DNA from: Rhodoblastus sp963710275
Lineage (GTDB): Bacteria > Pseudomonadota > Alphaproteobacteria > Rhizobiales > Beijerinckiaceae
DNA: 64,000 bases
Assembly: GCA_963710275.1 (NCBI GenBank)
Contig: CAVPZS010000012.1
Coordinates: forward strand, 372,001-436,000
Direction of reading: 5' to 3'
In this document: positions 32,799 to 42,074 of the stretch, in pieces
Position numbering within the stretch: the stretch's first letter is position 1
How the letters are laid out: each line of letters starts with the position of its first letter
The notes under the pieces: model-generated
Databases searched by the model: none
What the model saw: the letters and a program-made list of their open reading frames with translations, nothing else
Told to the model about the DNA's origin: nothing
Position numbers and translations under genes: made by a program

Positions 32799-33845
32799 AT
32801 GGACAGGCAAAAGCTGGCCGAGATCGCGCGCAGGCTGGTGGCCGACGACAAGGGGCTGCTCGCCATGGACGAGAGCACGCCGACCTGCAACAAGAGGTTC
32901 GCCGCCGTGGGGATCGCCACGACTGAGGAGAACCGGCGCGCCTATCGCGAGATGATCGTGACCACGCCGCGGCTCGGCGAGTGCATCAGCGGCGCCATCC
33001 TGTTCGACGAAACGATTGGCCAGAGCGCGACGGACGGAACGCCCTTCCTGGACATCCTCGAGGCACAGGGCATATTGGCAGGCGTCAAGCTCGACGCGGG
33101 CGCCAAGAACCTCGCGGGCCATGCCGGCGAAAAGGTCACCGAGGGGCTCGACGGGCTGCGCGAGCGCATTGCCGGCTACGTGGCCCGTGGACTGACTTTC
33201 GCCAAATGGCGGGCGGTCATCGCCATCGCCGAGAAAATCCCCAGCCGGGCCTGCGTCGAGGCCAACGCCCATGCGCTGGCGCGCTATGCCGCGCTTTGCC
33301 AGGAAGGCGGACTGGTCCCCATCGTCGAGCCGGAAGTGCTGATGGACGGCGACCATGATCTGGCGGCGTGCCTGGCCGCGACGGAAAAGACGCTCGACGC
33401 GGTGTTCGCGCAACTGCGCCTGCAGGGCATCCTGCTGGAGGGCATGCTGCTCAAGCCCAATATGGTGGTTTCCGGCCTGGCCTGCCCTGTTCAGGCGAGC
33501 GTGGGCGAGGTCGCCGAGGCCACGCTGACCTGTTTGCGCCGCCACGTTCCCGTCGCCGCGCCGGGCGTCGCCTTCCTGTCCGGCGGCCAGTCGGCAGAGC
33601 TGGCTTCCGCGCGGCTCGACGCGATGAACCTGCGCGCGAAGGCGGCGCCCGGCGGCTACCCCTGGGCGATCACCTTCTCCTATGCGCGGGCCATCCAGCA
33701 GCCGGCGCTCGAGATCTGGCGGGGCGAAGCGGCGCATGTCCCCGCGGCGCAAAAGGCGCTGTTTCATCGCGCCTTCTGCAACAAGGCCGCCCGACGCGGC
33801 GAGTACAACGCTGCGATGGAATCCGCCGCGATGGAGAATGCCTGA
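32799..33845 (+). CDS. Class I fructose-bisphosphate aldolase
   Basis: 348 residues from the ATG at 32799. The Schiff-base lysine is K219 in EGMLLKPNMV; the start (LVADDKGLLAMDESTPTCNKRF), KLDAGAKNLAG, KWRAV and FLSGGQS segments are all family motifs. It converts fructose 1,6-bisphosphate to DHAP and glyceraldehyde 3-phosphate without metal. Placed 16 bases after phyR, so possibly cotranscribed with it. Class I aldolase beside stress genes fits the carbohydrate genes downstream. Confidence 0.93.
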   Translation: MDRQKLAEIARRLVADDKGLLAMDESTPTCNKRFAAVGIATTEENRRAYREMIVTTPRLGECISGAILFDETIGQSATDGTPFLDILEAQGILAGVKLDAGAKNLAGHAGEKVTEGLDGLRERIAGYVARGLTFAKWRAVIAIAEKIPSRACVEANAHALARYAALCQEGGLVPIVEPEVLMDGDHDLAACLAATEKTLDAVFAQLRLQGILLEGMLLKPNMVVSGLACPVQASVGEVAEATLTCLRRHVPVAAPGVAFLSGGQSAELASARLDAMNLRAKAAPGGYPWAITFSYARAIQQPALEIWRGEAAHVPAAQKALFHRAFCNKAARRGEYNAAMESAAMENA

Positions 33846-33862
33846 AGCCTGGGGTGAACGGG

Positions 33863-34489
33863 ATGTCCTTTTTCACGCGTCCATTTGCTGTTGGCCTTTT
33901 CCTCCTGGCGTCGTGCCTGATGGCGTCGCAGCAGGCGGCCGCCCAATCACCCGCCCAAGCGCCCGCGGACAGTCAGCCGCCCGCCGCCACGCCCGCGCCG
34001 CCTCAAAACCCGCAACCGCCCGCGACGCCGCAAGCCAATCCGCCCCAGACGAGCCCGCCTCAAGCCGGCGCGCCCGGCGCGGAGGCGGCGAAATCGCCCA
34101 ACGAAACCGCGGCCGTGGTGATTGACGGAAGCGCCGCCGCCGCGCTGCTCGGCAAGCCCGTGCAGAGCCTGAAGGGCGAGAATCTGGGACGGGTGGTCGA
34201 CGTCATTGTCGATCGCAACGGGATGATGCGCGCCGCCATCATCGATTTCGGCGGCTTCCTGGGCGTGGGAACGCGCAAGATCGCGGTCGACTGGCGCGCC
34301 CTGCATTTTCCGGAAAAGGGCGGCCTGGACAAGTTGACCGCCGACCTGCCGCGCGACCAGTTGCGCATGGCGCCGGTCTTCAAGGAGGGCGAGCCCATCG
34401 TCGTCATTGGCGGGTCGCCGGGGCCGCCCGCCGTCGCCGCGCCGGCCGCGCCGCCCTCGCAAGACGCAGCCCCAGCTCAGAAACAATAA
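33863..34489 (+). CDS. Secreted PRC-barrel domain protein
   Basis: 208 residues. Signal peptide (about 1-28), a Pro/Ala/Gln-rich linker (about 30-80), a PRC-barrel domain (about 95-180: LLGKPVQSLKGENLGRVVDV, GGFLGVGTRKIAVDW) and an Ala/Pro tail. Periplasmic PRC-barrel proteins of this kind are common and uncharacterised; they probably bind other envelope components. Seventeen bases after the aldolase. Confidence 0.8.
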   Translation: MSFFTRPFAVGLFLLASCLMASQQAAAQSPAQAPADSQPPAATPAPPQNPQPPATPQANPPQTSPPQAGAPGAEAAKSPNETAAVVIDGSAAAALLGKPVQSLKGENLGRVVDVIVDRNGMMRAAIIDFGGFLGVGTRKIAVDWRALHFPEKGGLDKLTADLPRDQLRMAPVFKEGEPIVVIGGSPGPPAVAAPAAPPSQDAAPAQKQ

Positions 34490-34641
34490 CGCCGCCCGCG
34501 CAAGGACTCGGTGACGAAGAGGATCTCGCAACGACACGCAATCGCGATCGCAGGCGAAGCCGTTCGAGCAGCAGTCGCGGTCTTGACTGGCTGATTTTTT
34601 TCGTCGCCGACATCCAGACTGGGTTCGGTCCCTTCGTCGCC

Positions 34642-35763
34642 GTGTTCCTGACGACACAAAAATGGACCCAGGTCGACATCGGCCTGCTGCTGACGACGAG
34701 CAGCCTGGTGGCGTTGGTCGGGCAAATTCCGGCGGGCGCCCTCGTCGATACGGCCCGGTCCGTGCGCGCCGTCGTCGCCTTTGCCCTGATCGCGATCAGC
34801 ATCAGCGCCTTCACCTTCGCCTTTTTCCCAGTCTTCGGCCTCGCGCTCGCCACCCGGGTGCTGCATGCGATGGCGAGCTGCATTCTCGGCCTGGCGCTGG
34901 TTTCGCTCAGCCTTGGCCTTGTCGGCGAGAACGCCATGGGCGAAAGGGTGGGGCGCAACGCGGCCTTCGCCGCGGCCGGCACGGGCATCGCAGCTGGCGT
35001 CATGGGCGCCTGCGGCTATTTCCTGTCAAGCCGCGCCGTCTTCTTTCTGGCCGGAGGCCTGGCCTTGCCGGCGCTCGTCGCCCTGACCCGCATCAAGCCG
35101 GGCGACATTGGCGCGGCTCCGCAGATGGCCCACGCCGCGCCGCATAATCCCGCCGCCTTCGTCGAAGGCTTGGGGGTGCTGGCGCGCAATGGCGCCTTCC
35201 TGCGTTTCGCCCTCTGTCTCGCGCTGTTCCATCTGGCCAATGCGGGCATGCTGCCGCTCGCGGCGAGCATGGTGACGCTGCGCTCCAGCCAGGCGGCGAC
35301 GATCATGGTCGCCGCCTCGATCCTGGTCCCGCAACTGGTCATGGCCCTGCTGGCGCAAGGGGTCGGGCGCAAGGCCCGCGTGTGGGGGCGCCGGCCGCTG
35401 CTGCTGCTCGGCTTCGCCGCGCTCTGCCTGCGCGGACTGGCCTTTTCCCTGACCGGCGAGCCGGCCCTGCTCGTCGTCTTCCAGGCGCTGGACGGGGTGT
35501 CGGCGGCGACGCTGGCGGTCGTCACGCCGCTGGTCCTGGTCGACATCACCCGGGAGGGCGGCCACTTCAACCTTGCGCAAGGCATAGCGGGGAGCGCGGT
35601 CGGCGTCGGCGCCGCCTTGAGCACGACGCTGACCGGTTATCTCAGCGATCATTACGGCAGTTTCGCCGCCTTCAACATGCTGACGGGGCTCGCCGCTTTC
35701 GGTTTTGCGGCGGTCAAGCTGGTGATGCCTGAAACCCAGCCGCAAGCGCAGAGATTACACTGA
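34642..35763 (+). CDS. MFS transporter (start unresolved)
   Basis: 373 residues from GTG 34642, with about eleven membrane segments and MFS features (LLLTTSSLVALVGQIPAGAL, ALDGVSAATLAVVTPLVL). The frame is open far upstream and DWLIFFVADIQTGFGPFVAV, the expected first helix, lies before the GTG at about 34585, so the true start is upstream. No in-frame ATG, GTG or TTG exists there; a GTG with AAGGA at 34511 is in another frame. A base indel between 34511 and 34585 is likely. Substrate unknown. Its end overlaps the convergent glycosyltransferase by nine bases. Confidence 0.8.
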   Translation: MFLTTQKWTQVDIGLLLTTSSLVALVGQIPAGALVDTARSVRAVVAFALIAISISAFTFAFFPVFGLALATRVLHAMASCILGLALVSLSLGLVGENAMGERVGRNAAFAAAGTGIAAGVMGACGYFLSSRAVFFLAGGLALPALVALTRIKPGDIGAAPQMAHAAPHNPAAFVEGLGVLARNGAFLRFALCLALFHLANAGMLPLAASMVTLRSSQAATIMVAASILVPQLVMALLAQGVGRKARVWGRRPLLLLGFAALCLRGLAFSLTGEPALLVVFQALDGVSAATLAVVTPLVLVDITREGGHFNLAQGIAGSAVGVGAALSTTLTGYLSDHYGSFAAFNMLTGLAAFGFAAVKLVMPETQPQAQRLH

Positions 35764-36810
35764 CCTCAAACGGGAGCGCAGGCGGCCGCCCTCGATGAGG
35801 GAGCGGTAGAGGCGCAGGTAATCCTCGGCCATGCGCCGCGCGGTGAAGCGGTTCTCGAAGCTGCGGCGGATGGCGCCGCGCGACAGCGTGACGCATTTGC
35901 GCACCGCGCCCACCGCGCTGGTTTCGTCCTCGACCACGAAACCGGTCACGCCGTCCTCGACGATCTCAGGGACCGCGCCGCGATTGAAGGCGACCACCGG
36001 CGCGCCGCAGGCCATCGCCTCGATCATCACCAGCCCGAAAGGCTCCGGCCAGTCGATCGGCACGATCAGGGCAAGGGCGCCGCTCAGAAAATCGGATTTC
36101 TGCGCGTCATTAATCTCGCCGATGTACTCGACGCCCGGCGTTGCGAGCAAAGGCTGGATGACCTCGCGAAAATAATCCTGGTCGACGGGATCGACCTTGG
36201 CCGCGATCTTGAGCGGCAGGCCGCAGCGATGCGCGATGTGGATGGCGAGGTCCACGCGCTTTTCGGGCGAAATACGGCCGAGGAAGGCCAGATAGGACGG
36301 CCGCGCCGGCTGCGGCCGCAACAGGTCCGCGGGCAGGCCATGGGGAACGGTCGAGATGAAGTTGGCCTGCGGCGCCGGACGCCGCTGCGAATTCGAAATC
36401 GAGATCACCGGCACATTGTTGAAGGTCGCGAACAAAGGCTGGTGCTCGGGCAGGTCGAGACGCCCGTGCAAGGTGGTGACAAAGGGAACAGACTGGCGCG
36501 AGAACAGCGAAAAGGAAAAATAATCGAGATGGAAATGCAGGAAATCGAATTCCTGCGCGCGCCGGTAGACCTGCTCGATCATGGCCATGTGAAGCGCGTT
36601 CTGGTCGCGGATCGCGCCATCCAGCCTGAGCGCCCGCGGCCAGAAGGCGTCGAGCCTGGCGCTGGTCCGGGAATCGCCGCTGGCGAACAGAGTCACATCA
36701 TGTCCAAGCGCGACCAGCTCCTCGGTAAGCCAGGAAACGACCCGTTCGGTGCCGCCATAGAGCGCCGGAGGCACAGCTTCGGTCAAGGGAGCGATTTGCG
36801 CGATCCGCAT
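35755..36810 (-). CDS. GT4-family glycosyltransferase
   Basis: 351 residues, GT-B fold. N-terminal domain with LYGGTERVVSWLTEEL and LHFHLDYFSF, C-terminal nucleotide-sugar domain with FLGRISPEKRVDLAI and the catalytic EPFGLVMIEAMACGAPVV (EX7E). Cytoplasmic or membrane-associated; transfers a sugar from NDP-sugar, acceptor unknown. A consensus EcfG-type promoter lies 133 bases upstream, suggesting a stress-induced glycoside. Confidence 0.9.
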   Translation of the reverse strand: MRIAQIAPLTEAVPPALYGGTERVVSWLTEELVALGHDVTLFASGDSRTSARLDAFWPRALRLDGAIRDQNALHMAMIEQVYRRAQEFDFLHFHLDYFSFSLFSRQSVPFVTTLHGRLDLPEHQPLFATFNNVPVISISNSQRRPAPQANFISTVPHGLPADLLRPQPARPSYLAFLGRISPEKRVDLAIHIAHRCGLPLKIAAKVDPVDQDYFREVIQPLLATPGVEYIGEINDAQKSDFLSGALALIVPIDWPEPFGLVMIEAMACGAPVVAFNRGAVPEIVEDGVTGFVVEDETSAVGAVRKCVTLSRGAIRRSFENRFTARRMAEDYLRLYRSLIEGGRLRSRLRSV

Positions 36811-36942
36811 GGGCAGGCGTCCTTTTTCAAAAGATATCAGCTGGAGGATTTTCGCGGCCCGCAGGTGCGGGCGCGATTGAAATTCGCCGGACCCGCGGCT
36901 TCCGAAGTTGGAACCTTGCGGCGCTCGGGCGAATTAAAACCC

Positions 36943-36967
36943 AACGGCGTCCCCGCCGCGCGGTTCC
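36943..36967 (-). promoter_or_regulatory. EcfG-type promoter of the glycosyltransferase
   Basis: Minus-strand GGAAC, 16 bases, CGTT: a full match, 133 bases upstream of the 36810 start. Confidence 0.6.
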
Positions 36968-37000
36968 AAGCTCGCGCCGGATTCAAAAGGAAATTCACCA

Positions 37001-38770
37001 TTGCCGAGGGATCTGAGCCGTTACCGGCATAGACCGATCGCGCTGTTCTGGCGCTATATGGCGCGACGGCCGGCGGCGCACGCCTTCATCGTGCTGGCGG
37101 TCTTCGCGGCGGTGACCTGTTCGATTGGCACGCAATATGGGGTCAAGCGCCTTGTCGACGCCATGGCCGGCGGCCCGCATTCCCACGCCGGTCCGTGGCC
37201 CGCCTACCTTATCCTCGTTTCCTTCATCGCCGGCGACAACCTGCTGTGGCGCGCGGCCGGTTGGGTGGCCAGCTCCGCCTTCGTCAAAGTGACCGGCGAC
37301 CTGCGGTCGGAGCTCTTTCGCCATCTCACCGGCCACGCCCCGGCCTATTTCGCCGATCGCCTGCCCGGCACGCTCACCAGCCGGATCACCGCGACCTCCA
37401 ACGCCGTATTCCAGATTGAAAACATGTTCGTGTGGAATGTCTTCCCGCCCTGCGCCGCCACGCTGGGCGCCATCGCCTTCCTCTCCGCCGTCAATGGCTG
37501 GATGGCGGCGAGCCTGGTCGTGGTCGCGGGAGTCGTGATGGCGGCGATGTTCGCCTGGGCGAAGGCGGGGTCGCCGCTCCACCGCGAATTCGCCAACAAA
37601 GCGGCGCTGGTGGATGGCGAAATGGTTGACGTCGTCGGCAACATGGGGATTGTGCGCGCCTTTGGCGGTCTCGCCCGCGAGCACAGCCGCTTCGACGCCT
37701 CCTTAGCGGTCGAGATGAATGCGCGCCGGCGTAGCCTGCGCTATCTGGAAAAATTGCGTCTCGCCCATGCCCTGGTCGTCGTCGCGGCGACGCTCGCGCT
37801 GCTGGCCTGGGCGATAAAACTCTGGCAGGCCGGCGCGGTCAGCGCGGGCGACGTCGTGCTGGTCTGCACGCTGGGCATTTCGGTGTTGAGCGCGACGCGC
37901 GACCTCGCGGTGGCGCTGGTCGATGTCACGCAGCACATGGCGCGGCTCGCAGAAGCATTGTCGACCCTGCTTTCGCCGCACGAGGGACAGGATCATCCCG
38001 AAGCCTCGGCGCTGGTCGCCCAGGGCGCCCGCGTCACCTTCGAGCGGATTTCCTTCGCCTATCCCGACGGGACGCAGGTCTTTTCCGATTTCAGCGTCGA
38101 TATTCCGGCTGGCCAGCGCGTTGGACTGGTCGGGCCGTCCGGAGGCGGCAAGACCACGCTGGTTGCGCTGATGCAGCGGCTCTACGCGGTGCGGGAGGGA
38201 CGCATCCTGATCAACGACCACGACATCGCCAGGGCGACCGAAAAAAGCCTGCGCGACGCCATTGCCGTGGTGCCGCAGGACACGGCGCTGCTTAACCGCA
38301 GCTTACAGGAGAATATCCGCTATGGCCGGCCCGAGGCCAGCGACGAGGAGGTCTGGGCCGCGGCCACGGCGGCGCGGTGCCGGCCCTTCATCGAGACCTT
38401 GCCGGAGGGGCTCGAGACCATGGTCGGGGATCGCGGGGTAAAGCTTTCGGGCGGCCAGCGCCAGCGCATCGCCCTTGCCCGCGCCTTCCTGAAGAATGCG
38501 CCGCTGCTTATTTTCGACGAGGCCACTTCCGCGCTCGACAGCGAGTCGGAAGAGGCGATCCGCGAGGCGATGGAAATTTTGATGACCAGCCGCACCGTCG
38601 TCACCATCGCGCACCGGCTTTCGACGCTGCGCAATTTCGACCGCATCCTCGTGCTCCATGCCGGGCGGCTGGTGGAGGACGGCGCGCCCGACGAGCTGAT
38701 GCGACAGGACGGGCATTATCGACGCCTTGTCAATCGGGAGCTCAGCCGGCTCGCGAAACAGGCCGCCTGA
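37001..38770 (+). CDS. ABC exporter, fused permease and ATPase
   Basis: 589 residues, starting at TTG with AAAGGAAA upstream (no ATG nearby). Six membrane segments in an exporter-type TMD (about 15-315), then an ATPase domain with Walker A GPSGGGKTT near 377, signature LSGGQRQR near 481 and Walker B LLIFDEATSALD near 505. Such homodimers export lipids, glycans or peptides. The debranching-enzyme gene follows by 27 bases. Cargo unknown; a glycolipid would fit the neighbouring glycosyltransferase. Confidence 0.9.
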   Translation: MPRDLSRYRHRPIALFWRYMARRPAAHAFIVLAVFAAVTCSIGTQYGVKRLVDAMAGGPHSHAGPWPAYLILVSFIAGDNLLWRAAGWVASSAFVKVTGDLRSELFRHLTGHAPAYFADRLPGTLTSRITATSNAVFQIENMFVWNVFPPCAATLGAIAFLSAVNGWMAASLVVVAGVVMAAMFAWAKAGSPLHREFANKAALVDGEMVDVVGNMGIVRAFGGLAREHSRFDASLAVEMNARRRSLRYLEKLRLAHALVVVAATLALLAWAIKLWQAGAVSAGDVVLVCTLGISVLSATRDLAVALVDVTQHMARLAEALSTLLSPHEGQDHPEASALVAQGARVTFERISFAYPDGTQVFSDFSVDIPAGQRVGLVGPSGGGKTTLVALMQRLYAVREGRILINDHDIARATEKSLRDAIAVVPQDTALLNRSLQENIRYGRPEASDEEVWAAATAARCRPFIETLPEGLETMVGDRGVKLSGGQRQRIALARAFLKNAPLLIFDEATSALDSESEEAIREAMEILMTSRTVVTIAHRLSTLRNFDRILVLHAGRLVEDGAPDELMRQDGHYRRLVNRELSRLAKQAA

Positions 38771-38797
38771 GCCGGACTCCGGCAGTTTGGCAAAACC

Positions 38798-41008
38798 ATG
38801 GAACAGGACTCAAGGAAAACCGAACACGAGTCCGCGGCGCCCGGCGAAATCGAATTGCCGGTCCAGCATCTCATCGCCGCGACGGCCTCTTTGCACGAAC
38901 TGCGGCCGCGCACGCTCAAATACGGCGACGCCTTCGGCCTGTTCGACCATAATGGCGACGCGCTCGACGGCGTCGGCAGCCCTCATGGGCTTTATTTTCG
39001 CGACACCCGCCATCTCTCCCGCTTCTGCCTGACGATCGAGGGGCGCCGCCCGGTGCTTTTGAGCTCGACGCCGCGCGACGACAATGTGTCGTTGACCTTC
39101 GACCTCACCAATCCAGATCTCTTGGACGACAGGGGCGCGTTGCTGCTCGATCATGACCTGATCCAGATTCGCCGCGTGCGCTTCCTTTGGAACGGCGGCT
39201 GCTACGAACGGCTGGCGCTGCGCAATTTCGACCAGGTCCCGCGCCGCCTGCGCATCGAGATCAGCTATGCCGCCGATTTCGCCGACCTGTTCGAAGTGCG
39301 CGGCAGCCGCAGAAAGGCGCGCGGGCTGCGCCACCTGCCCGAGACCACAGCGGATCGCGTCAAGCTCGCCTATACCGGGCTGGACGCGGAAATCCGCCGC
39401 ACCGTCCTGCGTTTCGATCCCGCGCCGCAAAGCCTGACCGGCGATCAGGCCCGGTTCGATCTGGAGCTCGGGCCGCGCGAGGTGACGCAAGTCTTCGTGG
39501 AGATCGAATGCGATCCCCAGCCATGCCACGAACCCGCGCCGCGCGCCTTCCTGATGGCGTTGCGCGGCTCCTTCAGGTCGCTGCGCGAAAAGACGGCGCG
39601 GGCGGCGACGATCGCCACCTCCAACGACATTTTCAACGAAACGATCCGGCGCTGCGTCTCCGATTTCCACATGCTGATCACCGACACGCCTCAGGGCCCT
39701 TATCCCTATGCCGGCATTCCCTGGTTCAGCACGGTGTTCGGACGCGACGGGCTGATCGCCGCGCTCGAAACCCTGTGGCTCGACCCGGCCGTGGCCAGGG
39801 GCGTGCTGTTCTATCTCGCCGCGCATCAGGCGAGGAACTACGCCGCCGCCGCCGACGCCGAGCCCGGCAAGATCCTCCATGAAACGCGCCGCGGCGAAAT
39901 GGCCATGCTCGGCGAGGTGCCGTTCCGCTGCTATTACGGCAGCGTGGATTCGACGCCGCTGTTCGTCCTGCTGGCCGGCGCCTATTACGAGCGGACCGGC
40001 GACCTCGCCTCGGTACGGGCGCTGTGGCCGAACATCGAGGCGGCGCTGGGCTGGATCGAGACCGACGGCGACAGCGATGGCGACGGCTTTGTCGAGTACG
40101 GCCGCAAGACCGCGGAGGGACTGGCCAACCAGGGCTGGAAGGACAGCCACGACTCCATTTTCCACGCCGACGGCTCTCTGGCGCGCGGCCCGATCGCCCT
40201 CGCCGAGGTGCAATCCTATGTCTACGGCGCCTGGGTTGCTGCGGCGCTGCTGGCGCGCGCGCTCGGACTTGAGGCGAAGGCGATGGACTGGCAGGGCAGG
40301 GCGGCGGCGTTGCGCCAGCGTTTCGACGACGCCTTTTTCGACGAGGCGCTGGGATGCTACGCGCTGGCGCTGGACGGCGAGAAGAAACCCTGCCGTGTCC
40401 GCGCCTCCAACGCCGGGCATGCGCTTTTCACCGGCATCGCCTTCAGGGAGCGCGCGGGCGCCGTGGTCGCAGCGCTGATGGACCGGACCTTCTTCTCCGG
40501 CTGGGGCGTGCGGACCGTGGCGACGACGGAAAGCCGCTACAATCCGATGAGCTATCACAACGGCTCGATCTGGCCCCACGACAACGCGCTGATCGCGGCC
40601 GGCTTCGCGCGCTACGGATTCCGCCAGGAGGCGGCGCGGATCTTCGACGGGATCAACGCCGCGTCCACCTATATCGACCTGAGGCGCTTGCCGGAGCTGT
40701 TCTGCGGCTTTTCGCGCCGCCGCAACCAGGGGCCGACCTTCTACCCGGTGGCCTGCGCGCCGCAGGCCTGGGCGGCGGCGGCGCCGATCTCGCTGCTGCA
40801 ATCCTGTCTGGGCATGGGCTTTGACGTCGCGGGCGGGCGCGTCACCTTCGAGCGCCCGATCCTGCCGGAGTTTCTGGGGGAGGTCGTGTTGCGCGGCGTG
40901 ACGGTCGCGGGCGGAAAGCTCGACGTCGCCTTGCAGCGCGACGGCGATGGCGTCGTCGTCAAGGTGCTGTCGAGGACCGGCGACGTGCAGGTGACCTCGA
41001 CGAGCTGA
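38798..41008 (+). CDS. Amylo-alpha-1,6-glucosidase-type glycogen debranching enzyme
   Basis: 736 residues: an N-terminal beta-sandwich domain (about 40-270) and a C-terminal (alpha/alpha)6 barrel (about 295-720) of the GH15/GH63-like fold. Motifs: GIPWFSTVFGRDGLIAALET, GLANQGWKDSHDSIFH and YHNGSIWPHDNALIAAG. The family hydrolyses branch points of glycogen-like glucans or related glycosides. Cytoplasmic, no signal peptide. It follows the ABC exporter. Its presence beside stress genes fits compatible-solute or storage-sugar metabolism. Confidence 0.9.
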   Translation: MEQDSRKTEHESAAPGEIELPVQHLIAATASLHELRPRTLKYGDAFGLFDHNGDALDGVGSPHGLYFRDTRHLSRFCLTIEGRRPVLLSSTPRDDNVSLTFDLTNPDLLDDRGALLLDHDLIQIRRVRFLWNGGCYERLALRNFDQVPRRLRIEISYAADFADLFEVRGSRRKARGLRHLPETTADRVKLAYTGLDAEIRRTVLRFDPAPQSLTGDQARFDLELGPREVTQVFVEIECDPQPCHEPAPRAFLMALRGSFRSLREKTARAATIATSNDIFNETIRRCVSDFHMLITDTPQGPYPYAGIPWFSTVFGRDGLIAALETLWLDPAVARGVLFYLAAHQARNYAAAADAEPGKILHETRRGEMAMLGEVPFRCYYGSVDSTPLFVLLAGAYYERTGDLASVRALWPNIEAALGWIETDGDSDGDGFVEYGRKTAEGLANQGWKDSHDSIFHADGSLARGPIALAEVQSYVYGAWVAAALLARALGLEAKAMDWQGRAAALRQRFDDAFFDEALGCYALALDGEKKPCRVRASNAGHALFTGIAFRERAGAVVAALMDRTFFSGWGVRTVATTESRYNPMSYHNGSIWPHDNALIAAGFARYGFRQEAARIFDGINAASTYIDLRRLPELFCGFSRRRNQGPTFYPVACAPQAWAAAAPISLLQSCLGMGFDVAGGRVTFERPILPEFLGEVVLRGVTVAGGKLDVALQRDGDGVVVKVLSRTGDVQVTSTS

Positions 41009-41016
41009 CGGTTATC

Positions 41017-41925
41017 TTAGAGCAGCGCGGCCTTCGCGGCGCGATATTCCTCGCCGAGGCGGGCGCAGAGCTGCGCCGTCGAGGGAATGTCCTCGATCGA
41101 ACCGACGCCCTGTCCGGCCGACCATACGTCCTTCCACGCCCTGGCCTCGTTCTGCATGTCCATTTTCGTATGGGTCGGCAGGTTGGCGGGATCGAGGCCG
41201 GCGGCGACAATGCTCGGGGTGAGGAAATTGGCGTTCACGCCGCTGATCGCCGGGGTGTAGAGGATGTCGGCGGCGCTGGACTTGACCAGCATCTGCTTGA
41301 AGCCGTCCGGCGCCATGCTCTCGGTTGTGGCGATGAAGCGGGTGCCGAGATAGGCGAGATCGGCGCCGAGCGCCTGCGCCGCCAGGATATGGCCGCCGCG
41401 CGACATGGCGCCGGCGAGGATGATCGTCCCCGAAAAGAACGAGCGGATTTCCGGCACAAGGGCGAAGGGGCTGAGCAGGCCCGCATGTCCCCCGGCGCCG
41501 GCGCAGACCGCGATGATGCCGTCGACGCCGGCTTCCGCAGCCTTTTCCGCGTGGCGGCGGTTGATCACGTCATGGAAGACCAATCCGCCATAGGAATGCA
41601 CGGCGTCGACGATTTCCTTGACCGCGCCGAGCGAGGTGATCACCAGGGGGACCCGATGGCGCACAGTCACCCGGAGATCGTCGTCGACGCGGCCGTTCGA
41701 CTTGTGGACGATCAGGTTGACGCCATAGGGTTCGCCGTCGAGCCGCTCGGCGATCTCCTTGAGCCAGGACTCATAGCCCTCGGTCGTGCGCTGGTTCAGC
41801 GCCGGGAAAGTTCCGACCAGCCCGGCCTTGCAGCTGGCGACCACCAGATCGGGGCCGGAGACGAGGAACATGGGAGAAACGATCGCGGGAAGCGAAAGTT
41901 TTGACAGCGCGGTGGGCATGGGCAT
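41017..41925 (-). CDS. Nitronate monooxygenase (NMO / 2-nitropropane dioxygenase family)
   Basis: 302 residues from the ATG at 41925 (GAGGA six bases upstream); a second in-frame ATG lies two codons on. TIM-barrel FMN enzyme: SPMFLVSGPDLVVASCKAG near the start, ITSLGAVKEI, IAVCAGAGGHAG with the FMN phosphate-binding glycines, and GAMSRGGHILAAQALGADLA. It oxidises alkyl nitronates and protects against compounds such as propionate 3-nitronate. Divergent from the acyl-CoA ligase, so both may share control. Confidence 0.9.
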   Translation of the reverse strand: MPMPTALSKLSLPAIVSPMFLVSGPDLVVASCKAGLVGTFPALNQRTTEGYESWLKEIAERLDGEPYGVNLIVHKSNGRVDDDLRVTVRHRVPLVITSLGAVKEIVDAVHSYGGLVFHDVINRRHAEKAAEAGVDGIIAVCAGAGGHAGLLSPFALVPEIRSFFSGTIILAGAMSRGGHILAAQALGADLAYLGTRFIATTESMAPDGFKQMLVKSSAADILYTPAISGVNANFLTPSIVAAGLDPANLPTHTKMDMQNEARAWKDVWSAGQGVGSIEDIPSTAQLCARLGEEYRAAKAALL

Positions 41926-42074
41926 GGACGTTCCTCGAACAGGGCTGGCTTCGGTTTCCGCGATAGAATGGGCTATCGGGCTACTCCGCGCAATCTGTTC
42001 GATTGCCCGGTTGCGGCATGGTGAATGCCCGCGCGCCTGAACGATCGGGCGGGCGCCGGACGCGTTCCTGCGCC

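Noticed and set aside
38810..40801. 663-residue minus-strand open frame
   Set aside because: Antisense to the well conserved debranching enzyme; Arg/Gly/Ala-rich translation typical of GC-rich antisense frames.
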